Positions 36,243 to 48,676 of a DNA stretch of 64,000 bases are shown one piece after another. The notes below the pieces were generated by a model. That model saw nothing but the letters and a program-made list of their open reading frames with translations, ran no database searches and had not been told where the DNA came from. Both the position numbers and the translations under genes were made by a program. The stretch comes from Siphlonurus alternatus. Lineage: Eukaryota > Arthropoda > Insecta > Ephemeroptera > Siphlonuridae. The first letter of the stretch is position 1. The number at the start of each line of letters is the position of its first letter. The stretch covers positions 29,669,351 through 29,733,350 of the forward strand of contig OX463782.1 in assembly GCA_949825025.1 (NCBI GenBank), given 5' to 3'.

Positions 36243-39200
36243 CACGCCGGGGAGTCTCTATTGAAAGAAAAAAAAAAAGAGAGGCCTAATAAGTTAACAA
36301 TTAAAATTGAGCATTGTTGGTGCTTATTTTAACTACTTCAAGCAAGTTCATTCAAGGCAACCCTTTGAATCTATATACGCTTCCACGTGAATTTTACACT
36401 TTTTTAAAATAGGAGGGGCTATTCACAAGAATTTTGCATAGATTTTAAACTAGAAATTCTTAGTAACAAATTTATTAAAACTTGAATTAGATTTTGTTTA
36501 ATTAGTCCTAAAAAATCAGAAGTTTAACTTTAAATTCAATGCTAAGTATAGTAAATAGCCTCAACAAATTATTTGAATGAAATTTTAATACTTTTTATTC
36601 AAGCAGGGAACTCTTCTTTCATTTTCTTGCTTAAGTCCTTTACTAGAAATGATCAATTCTCAAGTAGTTATTTGTTTTGTAAAAAAACCCTTTGCATTGG
36701 CTCGAATTTAAGATAAAGACAGCATACTTCCTTATGACATTGCACTTCATGTCAGTACTGTGTTAAAAACAGTAAGATAAATCTATAAACATTTAGGGTA
36801 GATTTATAAAAATCTGTCGTTTTGTATGATACAAACAATCCGATTAAAAAAAAATGAATATATTCATATACAGTATAATTTTTGTTAGATCTATTATTTT
36901 TTATATCGTTCAAAATAAACTTGTCTCAGCAGGATGTAAAATATGATGTAATTCAAAACATGAGGAAACAGTTTTCTTAATCCCACCTTGATGTATGTAG
37001 CTTAAATTGAAATGTTATATAATATAAAAATATAATATTATATTGTAAGAAGCTTTTCTCATTGTTCGCTTTTCTAGTAAAATATAATACCTCAAAGATC
37101 AAGCACACGACGTATTATATTAGGATTTCATGAATAATATTGAAAAATAGGAAACCATGACTTATATAATAGACTATGAGAGATAAGACTCTCAAAAGAG
37201 CTATTTTTTAATATCTAAAAGGTGGAAAGTAACCTTTGTTGCAAATAATAGTTGCTGTGGATGGTTTCATATATCTTCACCATGACCATGGTATTTATTA
37301 ATTTTGTTATAAAAAAAGAATAAACTCTCTAATAAAATATTAACGTTAAATTTGTCATTAACTCGGCTGTATAAATGAGTTGATTGCGGAACGTTCCAAT
37401 ATAACTTCCTTCTTTAGTATCTCCGATTAAAATCCGACTGACGGTATAATATGCTGGGCTTTATAACACCCAATAATTGCACTGGCTTATGCAGTGATAA
37501 AATATGAAAATATGTTCGTAAACCCTAGGTCCAGTGTATACTTCCTCTATCCAATAGACCTTATGTCCAAGTACATAAGGTCTATCGGTTAGGTGCAGAA
37601 AGTGTACGCTGGAAAGGGTTTTCCGACCTAATAATCAAAACAATGAACATTTTTATATTTGAAAAAAAAGTGCAGAAATGAATATAGAGGGCACCATATG
37701 CTACTTTGACTTTTTTTCCAGATTTTTTCAGAACCCGGGAAGTAGAACCGGGTGAAGTTTGGGGTTGAATGAACCCATGCCATTTTTAGCTCCTATCTTT
37801 TTATTAAGAAGTGACGCCTAGGGACACCTCCCTCTGTAATTTCATAATTTTTTTTTAAATATAACTGCCGAGCTCTAAAATATCTGAAAAAAAAAATCAG
37901 AGTAGCATAATTTGGTACCCTCTATTTATTTCTCTGTAATAAATTTTTTTCATACAAGTTATCCATGCAGACAACGTTTTAAAATAATCAAGGAAGAACC
38001 TTCTTTCATAATATTTAGACTGGATTTGGAAATGATATTCTAATACATATGTTTCATTACAGACTTGCGCACGGCGTTCGGGCTAATGGACCGTGACCGT
38101 GACGGCCAGGTGACTGCGGGCGAGCTGCAGCAAATGTTGGCTAGCCTCGGCATCAACGTGCGCGCAGAGCTCATCACCGAGCTTCTCGCGCAGGCCAGCC
38201 ATTCTGGTGAGTGTCTGATGATGAATTTCATTGATACGATCACAGGAAGGTGTGGATTAGATGAATATACGCCTCATACAGGAATAACACTATATATCAA
38301 CCGATTTTAACGGAAAAAAATGTATGGATATTTCAGTACAAAATAATTAATCAACAGTTTTGATCAACATAATTAGAAGATAATTAATTTAATGAAAAGT
38401 CACTCTAATGCTTTTAGTAAAAAATAATCAATTTATTTATTTAGCCATTTGTTATAATTACGTCATTTTTGCATTTAAAAATTACAACAATCCTGCTGTC
38501 ACGGTATATCAGTGGTATAAATGAGCACCACAGTGACGTCGTGTTTCAGGGGCGAGCTTGGTGAACGAGAGCGAGTTCCTACAGTGGGTGTCACACATCG
38601 AGGCGGTGACTGCGGAGCACCGAGCGTCGAGCCCCGACGAGGACTCCCCCGCGGAGACCGGAAGTTCCTCGCGACTGCCACACCAGAGCTCGACCAGCGA
38701 GGAAGACGATGCAAACCAGGACCTGATGGCGGCTTTCCGAGTGTTCGACCGAGACTCGAACGGCTTCATCACCATGGTAACGCCTCCTAGCAACTGCTTT
38801 CATCATAACATTGTGTGAAGACTCCAACCGCGCGGTTAACAAATTGATTTTAATAAATTTAAGACGATATTATTTAATGGTTCCTTTTTTATGTTAATTT
38901 TGTATTAAGAATGAAAATAATAGTATCTTATAAGGTTATATAATAATAAATTTAAATATTTCAATACTTCTTATGCTGCTGCTGTATGATATCATTAATT
39001 AATATCGATTTTTATTAACATTCAGAGTGAGCTTGATTTATTAGTTTATTAGTATTTCTTTATAAATTTTCCTTCTCAAAGGACAAACTGCATGCATAAT
39101 AATTTTGCAAAAATACAAATAGAGAATTTTTTTTTCGTTTTTTTTTTTTTTTTTAAAGCATGTAAAATTAGCCTCTGGGATTATAGTAAAATTTCAAATA

Positions 39201-41204
39201 CAGTGTGTCCCTTCCTTGCGCTCAATAAATATTTACATAAATAAATTAGTCCTGAAAGCTGGCACATGACTATAAAGGTCAAGAAAATGCAAAAAAAAAA
39301 GGATATTATTATAAATGTAAGTAAGAAATATATTGTATTTCATGCAATTATTTTAATTAAACTCTGTAGACGTAATCATATACGATTCGATCCATGCTTA
39401 AATCTATGAAAATTAATTAAGTCATGAATAGTCCAGCTAATTATTTTTATTACTGAAGAATACGTATTAATGCAGTATGGTATGAAAAAGTTTGAGTATA
39501 ATAATTATACTCTACCTACGTGAACCAGAAATTCAATGGTCTATTAGATTATTTTACAATACAAGTCTTATTACGTAATAATTAAGTTACTTCTAGTACT
39601 TCGCAGCAATTTATTTTGAATTAAATCTCAGAAATCTTATGTTCAAACTTGAATGAACGTACAATGTAATCAAATAAAAAGATTACTTTCTAGGAAGAGC
39701 TCGTTGTAGTTACTGAAGCCAAATACAAACAAACAACATTAACGTTGTTATAATCAATATATTATTATTATCTCATATAGTAGCTAGACTAAATTATAAC
39801 ATTAGATATCATGCATTTTTATACGTACGTTACACATTTTGTAATTTCAGCATAAATTAATTGGCACGTTATCAGTTACATTGTTTGATATTGACGATAT
39901 TTGAATTGACGTGTACAGGACGAGCTGCGCTCGGCGATGGAGATGATCGGCGAGACGGTGACCGAGCACGAGCTGCGGGAGATGCTCGCCATGGCCGACA
40001 TCGACCGGGACGGCCGCATCAACTATGAAGGTAGGATTCGGTCGAATTGATTTTACAGAAACTTCGGGTGTTCCCTGGCGGAGAATTTTGTTCTAAAAGT
40101 CTCTTCGTAAACACTGGATAGATTTTCTGTACTCAATTTCCTTGTGTACTCCTGACATAAGGTCAATCGAGTGCAGAAAAATTTACACTGAGCAGGTATA
40201 AGAATACGAACAAACCTCATGTTAATAACATATTAAAAAAAATGTAGAAAGTAAATTATTTTATCCCCTATTTTGGAACAAGAAACCTCCCCTCTAAATT
40301 TGCTGTCGTACTTTAAAATTTTATTGTTGGTATAGTTTTATAGATAAGATGGTAGCAACACTAAAAAATCAGCCATTTTAACTCCTCTATTAAATTTAGA
40401 CCATAAACTGTCCAAGACAATAAATACATGGTCCTTTAAATAGAAGGCAAGGAGGAACCAAATCGCAACGTCACTAAAACAAAACCATCTGCATTATTAC
40501 AATTTCATATTCAGCTGTGTGTGTTGCAGCTAAATTCTAGAGATATTTTCTTCATCAAAGTCAGTATAAAATAAAGTTGAGTGCTTTCAGCTCCTTTTTA
40601 TTTTTTTTTTTATTTTTAGCAATGTCAATTTGAAAATTTTAAAAAAACAATATTTCGAGTGGTGGAATATTACTAAAAAAAAGTAGTGTTTCATTTTTCT
40701 TTCGTTAATGAAAGTGTTTTGTATATGCCAAAAGTATTATTATTATTTTTTTTTTGCAATTTGCAATTGTTAACGTATTTTTAATATATTTTTAATTTAA
40801 TTCAATAAAATCTTATAATACCATGAATATTTAATTTAGCAGCTTTTTTCAATGTATTGAAGAATCAATATCATAATAACATAAAAAATTACAAAACAAA
40901 CATTTTTCAAAAATTTGCTAATTATATATAGAACAAATTATGTTATATTTTTTATTAGGCGATGTTTGGCCTGACTGATAGTAATTCTTACACAAAACCT
41001 CAAATATACAATTATATTAATAATTGTTGATAACTAAAGAATTTGTCCATTTAATTAAGTTTCTTGAAATCATAACATTTTTTTATACTTATAATAATAT
41101 CATGCAAAATCATACACTAATATACAGTTTGAACTATTTACTTACTAAATTTTCAATTGAAACGACTTATTTGTTTTCCAGAGTTCGCCAAGCTGTTGTC
41201 TTAG
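35813..41204 (+). CDS. Calmodulin-like EF-hand protein with long acidic linker, five coding exons
   Basis: Exons 35813-35888, 38063-38206, 38550-38776, 39919-40030 and 41182-41204; GT-AG introns with consistent phases; 193 aa. EF loops: EF1 residues 35-46 (D-x-D-x-D-G..E, canonical); EF2 71-82 begins Ser and lacks the Gly, so degenerate; EF3 140-151 (DRDSNGFITMDE, split by an intron) canonical; EF4 176-187 (DIDRDGRINYEE) canonical. Compared with calmodulin it has about 15 extra N-terminal residues and about 30 extra in the central linker (about 95-128), rich in Ser, Asp and Glu. It ends EFAKLLS. Likely a Ca2+ sensor with three working sites. Start is uncertain: an in-frame ATG lies at 35795, and TTGCAG|GC at 35810 could be an acceptor from an upstream leader exon. 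Confidence 0.9.
36004..36036. repeat. A33 homopolymer in EF-hand gene intron 1
   Basis: 33 adenines, followed by a G10 run near 36120 and A27 at 36216-36242. Three homopolymers within 240 bp; no target duplication was found that would make them retroposon tails. Confidence 0.85.
37511..37630. mobile_element. Family E MITE in EF-hand gene intron 1
   Basis: Left TATGTTCGTAAACCC and right GGGTTTTCCGACCTA, with a nested perfect palindrome ATAGACCTTATGT / ACATAAGGTCTAT at the centre. It abuts a family A copy starting at 37641. Confidence 0.65.
37641..37968. mobile_element. Family A MITE, diverged, 95 bp upstream of EF-hand exon 2
   Basis: AGTGCAGAAATGAATATAGA, TTTCCAGATTTTTTCAGAAC on the left; AATATCTGAAAAAAAAAATC, GGTACCCTCTATTTATTTCT on the right. 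The core has lost TGACGTCA. Confidence 0.7.
40098..40217. mobile_element. Family E MITE in EF-hand gene intron 4
   Basis: AGTCTCTTCGTAAACACTGG at the left and AGAATACGAACAAACCT at the right, with CAATTTCCTTGTG...ATAAGGTCAATCGAGTGCAG in between. Fourth copy of the family. Confidence 0.6.
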
Positions 41205-41950
41205 TTCCAGAGAAACTCATCATGCCAAACAGCAGAGAATGAGCGCTGTTGTATTAACAGTAGTTACCTATTTGTTCCTCAAGTCAGTAAAATTAATTAA
41301 AGACAACCACTGAAAGGGCATTTAAAAATATATATTATCAAGTTGATTAAAAAATATTTCAGTAGATATTGAGACAAGAGTGTTAGGATCAATTTCAAAA
41401 TTCAAATATTGAACAAAAAACGTTTTAAAAATTAAAGCCCATTCTGTGGTAGTATCAAATTAATTTTAATATAATTTGAAGATATTATTTCAATGAAGTG
41501 AATGAATTGTAATAAGAATTTTAATTGTTGTTTATATACTTTAATGCGTATTTATGTCAGTAAAGTGAAATGTAGTTTGTTTGTTTTTTGTATAAAATGG
41601 AAAATTATGTATTATGTATATGAATGCCTATATATATGTGATTATAACATGGTATTTAATGTTAGTATTATGTTTTATATTATTGATCATCAACAATTTG
41701 ATGTTCATGTGACAAAAAAGTGTAAAATCTAGCTAGGATTATGTATGAATTCATGGAGGCAGGGGGTTGGGGCTGCATTAAGATATTCATTAATATTAGA
41801 TATATGAGATTGCAACATCCTCCTTCCTCCACATGTATTTATATAATAATACTACTTATTTACTGATAAGCACAGTATAGTATATAGTTAGTATGATAAG
41901 AAAGTGTGTAACCATATGGTGTAACTTTATTAATCCATTTCCTTAATCGT

Positions 41951-42165
41951 TAAGGTGGATTCACATGCTGATTGTTATCATTCGACGCGAATAATGCGCA
42001 CTTGCTTTAACATCCATTGGCGGCCATATTTGTCAATTACAAAAAAAAAAAAAATTGCATCGTAATTAACGCGATTCCAGGCGAATTCGTCATCGCATAG
42101 AATTTCACAGTTTTGACGTCAAAATCGCGTCGCATCGCCGTTGTCGCCATCTGAATCCGCCTTTA
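41951..42165. mobile_element. Family I MITE, 215 bp
   Basis: Ends TAAGGTGGATTCACA and TCTGAATCCGCCTTTA form imperfect inverted repeats; inner CATTCGACGCGAATAATGCG pairs loosely with AAAATCGCGTCGCATCG. Single copy in this window. Confidence 0.55.
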
Positions 42166-42347
42166 TAGATGGTGTACAAATCTCAAGTCCTTAATTAGCA
42201 TTATGTATCATGTAAATTCTTGTGCTCGTTGTTTGTAAACAAAGTATGATTGAAAATATCTATCCAATGAAGGAAATGACATGATTTAACATGTTAACTT
42301 ATGGAAAATAACCGTTTATTGTAAAAGTGGGATGGATATAGCTATAG

Positions 42348-42494
42348 TAGCCGTCACATTTAACTGGCTCATGGTCGTGTTTGTAACGCTCTCAGTCATT
42401 GGTAGCCGGTTTGTAACAAAGGACATCACTGGCCGAGCCGAGCCGAATGACTCCCGAGCGCTTCCGACCATGAGCCAGTTAAATGTGATGGCTA
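42348..42494. mobile_element. Family H MITE, 147 bp, best copy
   Basis: TAGCCGTCACATTTAACTGG then CTCATGGTCG is mirrored by CGACCATGAGCCAGTTAAAT then GTGATGGCTA, about 29-bp arms with one mismatch. Interior carries GTTTGTAACGCTCTCAGTCA and GTTTGTAACAAAGGACATC, seen also at 12170 and 25160. Confidence 0.75.
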
Positions 42495-44018
42495 TACACA
42501 ACAATGCCATTATGTTCTATGCTCTGGTGGGTGAAATCTCTGGCGCTAACACCATCCTAGTATGAAAAAGTATTCATTGGACAGATATTATAAACAATGG
42601 ATTGTTACAAACTTTGCGAGTAGAAAACTTTGGTATCACGATGATTAACCGTTGCTTACTTAGTGAACATACCGCCGTGTAAATTTGGTAATAATGCTAC
42701 ACAAAACATGTCCATGCTGATACAATAATATAATAATCTTTAGTGCTCTGTATTAACAATGGGAAGAAATATTTCTTCTCGACAACGTACAAAATTTTAA
42801 TTATTAAACAATATAATTATTTACAATAAATATCACTTAAAATTAATGTAATTATTCTTATTAGTATTTTAGTGTAGTGTATTGCATAAAATATTATAAG
42901 AAAAAATATAATACTTATATAAAAGGGTCTATATGAATATATTTTTGAACAAGTGCAATTTGCATAAATATTTAATTATAAAAACGTTGTAATTTTTTTT
43001 AGTTACTTGTTATGGTTCAGCATAATTTTTTATCTAATTTTTTAGAATAGCATTAATAGGGTTAAAATATTATGTGCAAATGAATGATATAATTGTTATA
43101 ACATGTAGCAAAAGATTATATATTAAGCTCATGCTGGAAAATCTGTATGCAATTTTGTGAAATTGATGGATGATAGGAGAAAGAATTATGTGTGATCTAT
43201 CAGTTTTAAGCCCAGACAACTTTTTTTAATGTTTAAAATAATGAATTTAGAAATACAGCAAAAATAGGTACTCTTTATATATTTAATATCAAATGCTTAA
43301 TAGAAAGCAAAAATTAGCAGCTAACTTTTTTGTTATTATTATGATGCACTACATTTTTTTTTAATTGTCTATTGAATAAAATTAAATGGGAGTTTTGATT
43401 CATAACAAACAATAAAATGTTAGGTAATTATGGTAATATTATAATAATAATATAATATTATTTATTATATGATTATAATATCGAATTTAATGAAATGAAT
43501 TTGTGTTGCTTCATTATTCGTGCTTTGATTGCTTGCTCATAATTCGATAAAAATATTGCCAATTTACAGAGGTGACAGTGTGTTGTTGACTAAACGTGCA
43601 AATAAAAATAATATTGTCGACATAATTAATATATGGAATACTAACTATAAAGAAGATAGCGCGCTCCTGCATGAATCTCTTCAAGTATGCTATGTTTTTA
43701 AAAGAAATGAACTATTGAATGTAGTGTGGATAAAAGTGATTAAATTAAATAAGGATAATGTAATTTAAGTAAATATGTGTACAGTATTACATGTGGTACG
43801 GTGAAAATACTATTCATATCTTATGAAATCCCTTATGCTAGCCGTATTTAATTTTTTGCATGTAAGAATGTAAGCGCCTGAAATGTATGCAACTTTTTAG
43901 GCACCTTCAAAAGTTATTATTTAGTAAAGTAACATGCTAATTATCATATTGTGTACTTTATACCTTATAATTATCACTAAAATTGCCTAATAGATGCAGT
44001 CTCACATTTGTTTTTATT

Positions 44019-44346
44019 TAATGGACAATTTGCATGACATTTTTTTAATGCAAAAATCGATAGAAGGTGCAAAGTTATGCTACTCTTAATTTTTTCAGAT
44101 TTTTTAGAGACCGGGAACTATTTTTAAAAAATTATTGAAAGTCAATTTTATGACGTCACGAGGCGTCTGTCCTTAAGAAAAGGATAGGCGCTAAACGCCC
44201 GTGACGTCATAAAACTGACTTTCAATAATTTTTTTAAAAATAGTTCCCGCTCTCAAAAAAATCTGAAAAAATTCAGAGTAGCATAATTTGGTACCCTAGC
44301 TCTATCCATTTCTGTAATAAAAAAATGTCATGCAAATTGTTCATTG
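44019..44346. mobile_element. Family A palindromic MITE, well preserved
   Basis: TAATGGACAATTTGCATGAC / GTCATGCAAATTGTTCATTG ends; both arms keep TGACGTCA (about 44150 and 44202) around CTTAAGAAAAGGATAGGCG. Good copy for defining a consensus. Confidence 0.85.
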
Positions 44347-44582
44347 TTACCCGATGCAAATTTTACAATTAATTAATTTTTTGTATGTGATACCAACTGC
44401 AAAGTAAGATATCAGATCAGAATTAAGTATAATTTCGTCATGTCATGAATTTTGCTTGTTTTGTACTATTATCATCTCAAATCAACTGATTTTTAATTAA
44501 TAAATAATAAATAAATGTAAATTATGCATTAATAACTAAATTTTAAGACCAAAATGGGAATTTTTTTACTTCATAATTGAAC

Positions 44583-44700
44583 AGAGTGCGCACTGCAACG
44601 TTACTCTGATTTTTTTAAAAATATTGTTTTAAATAATTATTAAATTTTTCAGTGGCCACACCTCTTTATTATAAGAAGTGATACTTTCATGATGTGGGTA
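44583..44700. repeat. Degenerate family A fragment
   Basis: GAGTGCGCACTGCAACGTTA, CTCTGATTTTTTTAAAAATA and GTGGCCACACCTCTTTATTA echo the left arm and core; strongly diverged. Confidence 0.4.
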
Positions 44701-45652
44701 CCTTTAATATTTAAGTACATTCTGTATTCGTAATAAAAAAACAATAATAAAAGTAAAAAATGAAAATAACTCAAAATAGCATAATATGCTAATTAATTAA
44801 TTATGCCCATTTTTTTATCATGCAATAAAAAATATCTTTATTTCGAATTGGGTTTTAACTTACATGATTTAAAAAAGGTTACTGAAATAGCACAAAATTA
44901 TCTTTTTACATAATTTCTTTAATTTATTTAATTTGAGGGACACTGACGATGCTTAATCAATACCCTTGGAAAGGTGAATTGAAATGTCAGTTTTTTTTTC
45001 AACAAATATTGCTTTGATGCTGTCACATACCTAGAGAATGATTTGATGTATGAAAATTCTCCTATAAATACACCATTACCCCTCCCCACCACTCCAGTAA
45101 TTTACGTTTTGCTAATTTTAGAAATATTTAATTTGTATGTTATATTCTATTATTCATTTTCAACGTTGTTGTGCTAAATTTCTATATCTAAACATAGTAT
45201 ACAGTGCATGAAGATTTATTGATTCTTGTTAAGAATAGAAGTGAACGGTTTTAAATATTAAATGACTATGTAAAAGTGTCTTAAAAGTTTTGTCTAGAAA
45301 GACAAAATGAATACTGATATTTGTTCAGTGTCACAAAAATTGAAGTGAATCTGTGATTGTGCTAATGTATATTAATTATTGCTTATAAATAAAATAAAGA
45401 AATAAGTCATAAAGTATAACAATGTATTTCATTCATATTTATAATATGATACGTACCTAGTGTTTTTATAGGTTATCTACTGTATCATTGGAGCTCTAAT
45501 AAGTTTGTAATTAATAAAGGTTATATATGTCAAGTAAAAATATATATTTTTTAAATAAATATTTATTGCATATTATATCAAAGTTACATAATAAAAACAA
45601 TAATATTAAAAGTAAATAACATTTGCAGTGTATGAGTATCGTTTGTGATAGT

Positions 45653-45667
45653 ATTGGGTGCGATTAA
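45653..45667. repeat. Truncated end of family B beside family C
   Basis: ATTGGGTGCGATTAA matches the first bases of family B and stops where family C begins. The rest of the B element is absent on the far side. Confidence 0.4.
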
Positions 45668-45983
45668 TGTAGAGATAACGTCGATCAGCTGTTCGACGTA
45701 GTTCCCTTTGAATAACATGTAAACCTAAGCAAATTCACAAAAATTCTGAAATTTTTTTGAGAGGCAGATATTAGTGCTAAAAGCCATAGAAAAAGTTTCA
45801 AAACAATTTAACGAGCTGATTTTTTTTTAAGTTTTTAGTTTGTCTATCCATGGGAAAAGCCCTAGATGCTAATAAGGCACTAATATCTGCCTCTCAAAAA
45901 AATTTCAGAATTTTTGTGAATTTGCTAAGGTTAATCAAAGGAGAATAGGTCGAACAGATGATCGGCGTTACCTATACCTTAAT
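45665..45983. mobile_element. Family C MITE, 319 bp
   Basis: Arms GTAGAGATAACGTCGATCAG, CAAATTCACAAAAATTCTG and CAGATATTAGTGC with inverted counterparts (GCACTAATATCTG, CAGAATTTTTGTGAATTTG, GATCGGCGTTACCTATAC). The right inner arm is shorter than in the copy at 34078. Confidence 0.8.
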
Positions 45984-46180
45984 ATTGAAAATAATCAGGA
46001 AGATAAGTTTCTGACTAACCACGAGTCATTGAGTTTGGTTGACAATAACCGAGGTTCTGGGAAAATTGAAAATCTTCATTTGTTATTTCTTTTGTCAATC
46101 ACATCCATTGTATATTTTTTTTAATTGCTAGCTTATAAAAAGAAGGGTAAAATCCAGTAGGGTTGAGGACACTGCAGAGC

Positions 46181-48158
46181 TCACTGCTTGAGGGCGCACT
46201 GGTAGCGCGAGCAGTCACCGGAAGTGGCGCCCACCTTGACTGCTTCCTCCAGACCTTCCACGATTCTGGAGTACTTCGGGTTGACGGTGACTACTCTGTA
46301 ACAATGATCTCAGTTCACAATAATAGGCATTTTTGTTATCATTATAAATATCAGAAAGGTAATGTTTGTTTTGGAAAAAATTTAAATTTGAATTTACGAG
46401 TCGTGTCTCTCTATTACTTTAAAAAAAAATATATAGTTACTCTGCAATGTGTCATGCAGTAAAAGTTAAAAATTATCAATGTAACATTAAAAAAGTTCAT
46501 CATATCATATTTTTTTAAGGTGAATAAATTTAAAAATATATATTACATTACTTTTTGTATCATTAAAACTTTGTGTGTAGTATGTATATACAAATTTATC
46601 TAATTAAATTTCAGATTTCATGTATAAGATAGATTTCATATTACAGATGTAATAATAGTTATAAATAATTATATTTCAAAATTTCATTGTAATGAAATTT
46701 AAAACTTACTACATTAAAATAGACTAAAGTATAATAAATTATTATACAATGTTACCAGAAAATAAAAATTTACGTCAGCACCATTTTGTAAAGCCTGTAT
46801 TACAGCACGATACAATTTTGCGCAACTTTTTTTTTACAAGAAAACTGCAACTTTATTTGTTTGTATGGGGATGGAATTTTCTTGTAAGGAAAAATTGATT
46901 GCAAAATGGTATCGTGTAATACAGGCTTTAGCACAGAACAAGATCCAGGTGAGCTGTTTGGCTTAGTGAAACCAGAGAACTTTATTAAAAGATCACTGGT
47001 AAAATTTTATGATCATGACTGAGGCTAAAGATAAAGAAAGCATAATTCCCTGCCACACATATTATTTGATCCACTCACGAGCTGACTACGCTGGAGGCCT
47101 TGAGGAGCATCTTGCTGGCAGCGAGGTACTGGGGGGCCCTCCCACCTGGCTCCTGACACGCCACACGGTACAGACAGCCGAAGTCACCGCGCCGCTCGCC
47201 CGTCAGATAGCTGAGCAGCAGCACGAGCTCTCCCTCGGTGACCCCGTCCTCGAGGCCGCGGGGCTGCTGGTCGTAAGGGTCGGCACGTCCGAAGAACCCG
47301 CCCAGCTTGCCGCCTCCCGCGCTGAAGTGACCGATACTGAAGAGCACCGCCTTCAGGAGCAGCAGGATCAGGACGTTGCTCAGGTTAAGGCTTAAAACCT
47401 GGGGGAGAGAATTCAGGTTTATTTTTATTTCATTATTTCTTTCATGAGCAAAATACAAAATTATATTTAAATTACATATATTATAGTCACTTAATGAAGA
47501 TGGTAAAAAGTTTGCCAAAAAATCCATTCACTGTTCATTCACCCAGGGTTAACTCAGGTTGTCTTGTATCAACTTTAATTTTGTCTCTCGATATCTAACT
47601 TTGCGTTGCTGCATGTTTGATGTTATAAATGTTAAAATACCTTCAGAATATTTAAAACTTTCCAAAATACTTCCCCTTGAGGGTAGGCAACTTGTTCAGC
47701 GTCAGAGCACAGCAATTTACTTTGGAGGAAATAATTTAAGTTGCGAGTTATTTTATGAGGGTAACTTACCTGAGGTAAGGTGAGAAAATTTAGCAATAAT
47801 TTTTCAAAAATTGATTAATCAAATTTCAAGTCGTTTTCTTCTTTCTACTTGACGTTATAGCTTAATTTTTATGATTAATATTTGACAACTTTAAATGTAC
47901 TGATAGCCAATTAATTGTTACACCCTTTGATGTAAAATAATGCAGGTGAGACGATGTTACCTGACTGTTGGAGTAGGAATTTGAGATGAGCTCGCGGGCC
48001 ATGTTCGCGATGAGGGAGGTGGGTGCGCCGATGCCGCCAAACTTGGCTTCTCGCTCGCCCCCCTGCAAATTGTTGCTGGCCTCCCCCTCGTCCGCCCCCA
48101 CACACGTGCACACCCACGTGACCAACAGCAGCGCCGCGATGTGGAGACTGGAGGACAT
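46181..48158 (-). CDS. Secreted or membrane four-cysteine protein, 210 aa, three coding exons
   Basis: Minus-strand exons 48158-47961, 47398-47079 and 46295-46181, GT-AG introns, phases 0 and 2. It starts MSSSLHIAALLLVTWVCTCV, a clear signal peptide (cut near residue 21). A strongly hydrophobic segment follows at 67-88 (NVLILLLLKAVLF), then a Gly-rich stretch. Cysteines are at 141 and 147 (CLYRVAC) and 201 and 206 (CSRYQC), near the C-terminus. I do not recognise a named family; the C-x5-C motif recalls insect DM4/DM12-type proteins, but the last pair is spaced differently. The gene at 53289-60103 shares the pattern and the phase-2 last intron. An untranslated leader exon probably lies at 49754 with a TATA promoter. 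Confidence 0.85.
46789..46930. mobile_element. Family J inverted-repeat element, 142 bp
   Basis: TAAAGCCTGTATTACAGCAC then GATACAATTTTGC is mirrored by GCAAAATGGTATCGTGTAAT then ACAGGCTTTA. Located in the last intron of the four-cysteine gene. Confidence 0.7.
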
Positions 48159-48199
48159 GTTGGCTGCTGGACAAAAGAGAAGGTCTTCAAGTTGATAGA

Positions 48200-48500
48200 G
48201 AACTAAACTCAACAATTTTTATTGCAGAAATGAATAGAGGGTGCAAAATTGATTTTTTTAGAGCCCGGAAACTTTTTTTAAAAAAAACATTGAAATTTCA
48301 TTTTATGACGTCACTAAGTGGCAAGTCCTATATTTTACTTAAAGGAATGCCGCCTCGTGACGTCATAAAATGAACTTTCAATAATTGTTTTAAAATAGTT
48401 CCTCTACTCAAAAATATTTGAAAAAATCCGAGTATTATAGCATAACTTTGTACCGTCTATTCAGCTGTAATAAAAAAAAATTGAGGTTGTTACTCCATTA
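48200..48500. mobile_element. Family A MITE in the leader intron of the four-cysteine gene
   Basis: ACTCAACAATTTTTATTGCA and AATTGAGGTTGTTACTCCAT ends; both arms keep TGACGTCA (about 48306 and 48359). It begins about 37 bp upstream of the likely acceptor at 48164. Confidence 0.75.
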
Positions 48501-48518
48501 CAAAAATTTCAAGACTTA

Positions 48519-48676
48519 TTTCCTTCCACGTTAGATTATGGACCAAGAATTCTTGTTACATAATTGATAAATTGATCGTTAATTAACTCTATCTAAATTT
48601 CCTTCCACGTTAGATTATGGACCAAGAATTCTTGTTACATAATTGATAAATTGATCGTTAATTAATTCTATCTAAA
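48519..48676. repeat. Tandem duplication, 2 x 79 bp
   Basis: Two adjacent 79-bp units starting TTTCCTTCCACGTTAGATTA differ at one base (AACTCT against AATTCT). It starts 19 bp beyond the end of a family A MITE. Confidence 0.95.

Larger units (their letters stand above)
41205..46180. other. Gene-free stretch rich in MITEs
   Basis: 3' flank of the EF-hand gene, then AT-rich DNA with family A, C, H and I elements. No recognisable coding sequence; open frames of 70-80 codons are AT-driven. Confidence 0.55.

Noticed and set aside
38499..38842. Several open frames on both strands of about 70-94 codons
   Set aside because: All are shadows of exon 3 of the EF-hand gene, whose frame carries the EF3 loop and consistent splice phases.
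47009..47395. Plus-strand 128-codon open frame
   Set aside because: It mirrors the GC-rich middle exon of the minus-strand four-cysteine gene, which has matching splice sites and a hydrophobic segment in the other frame.
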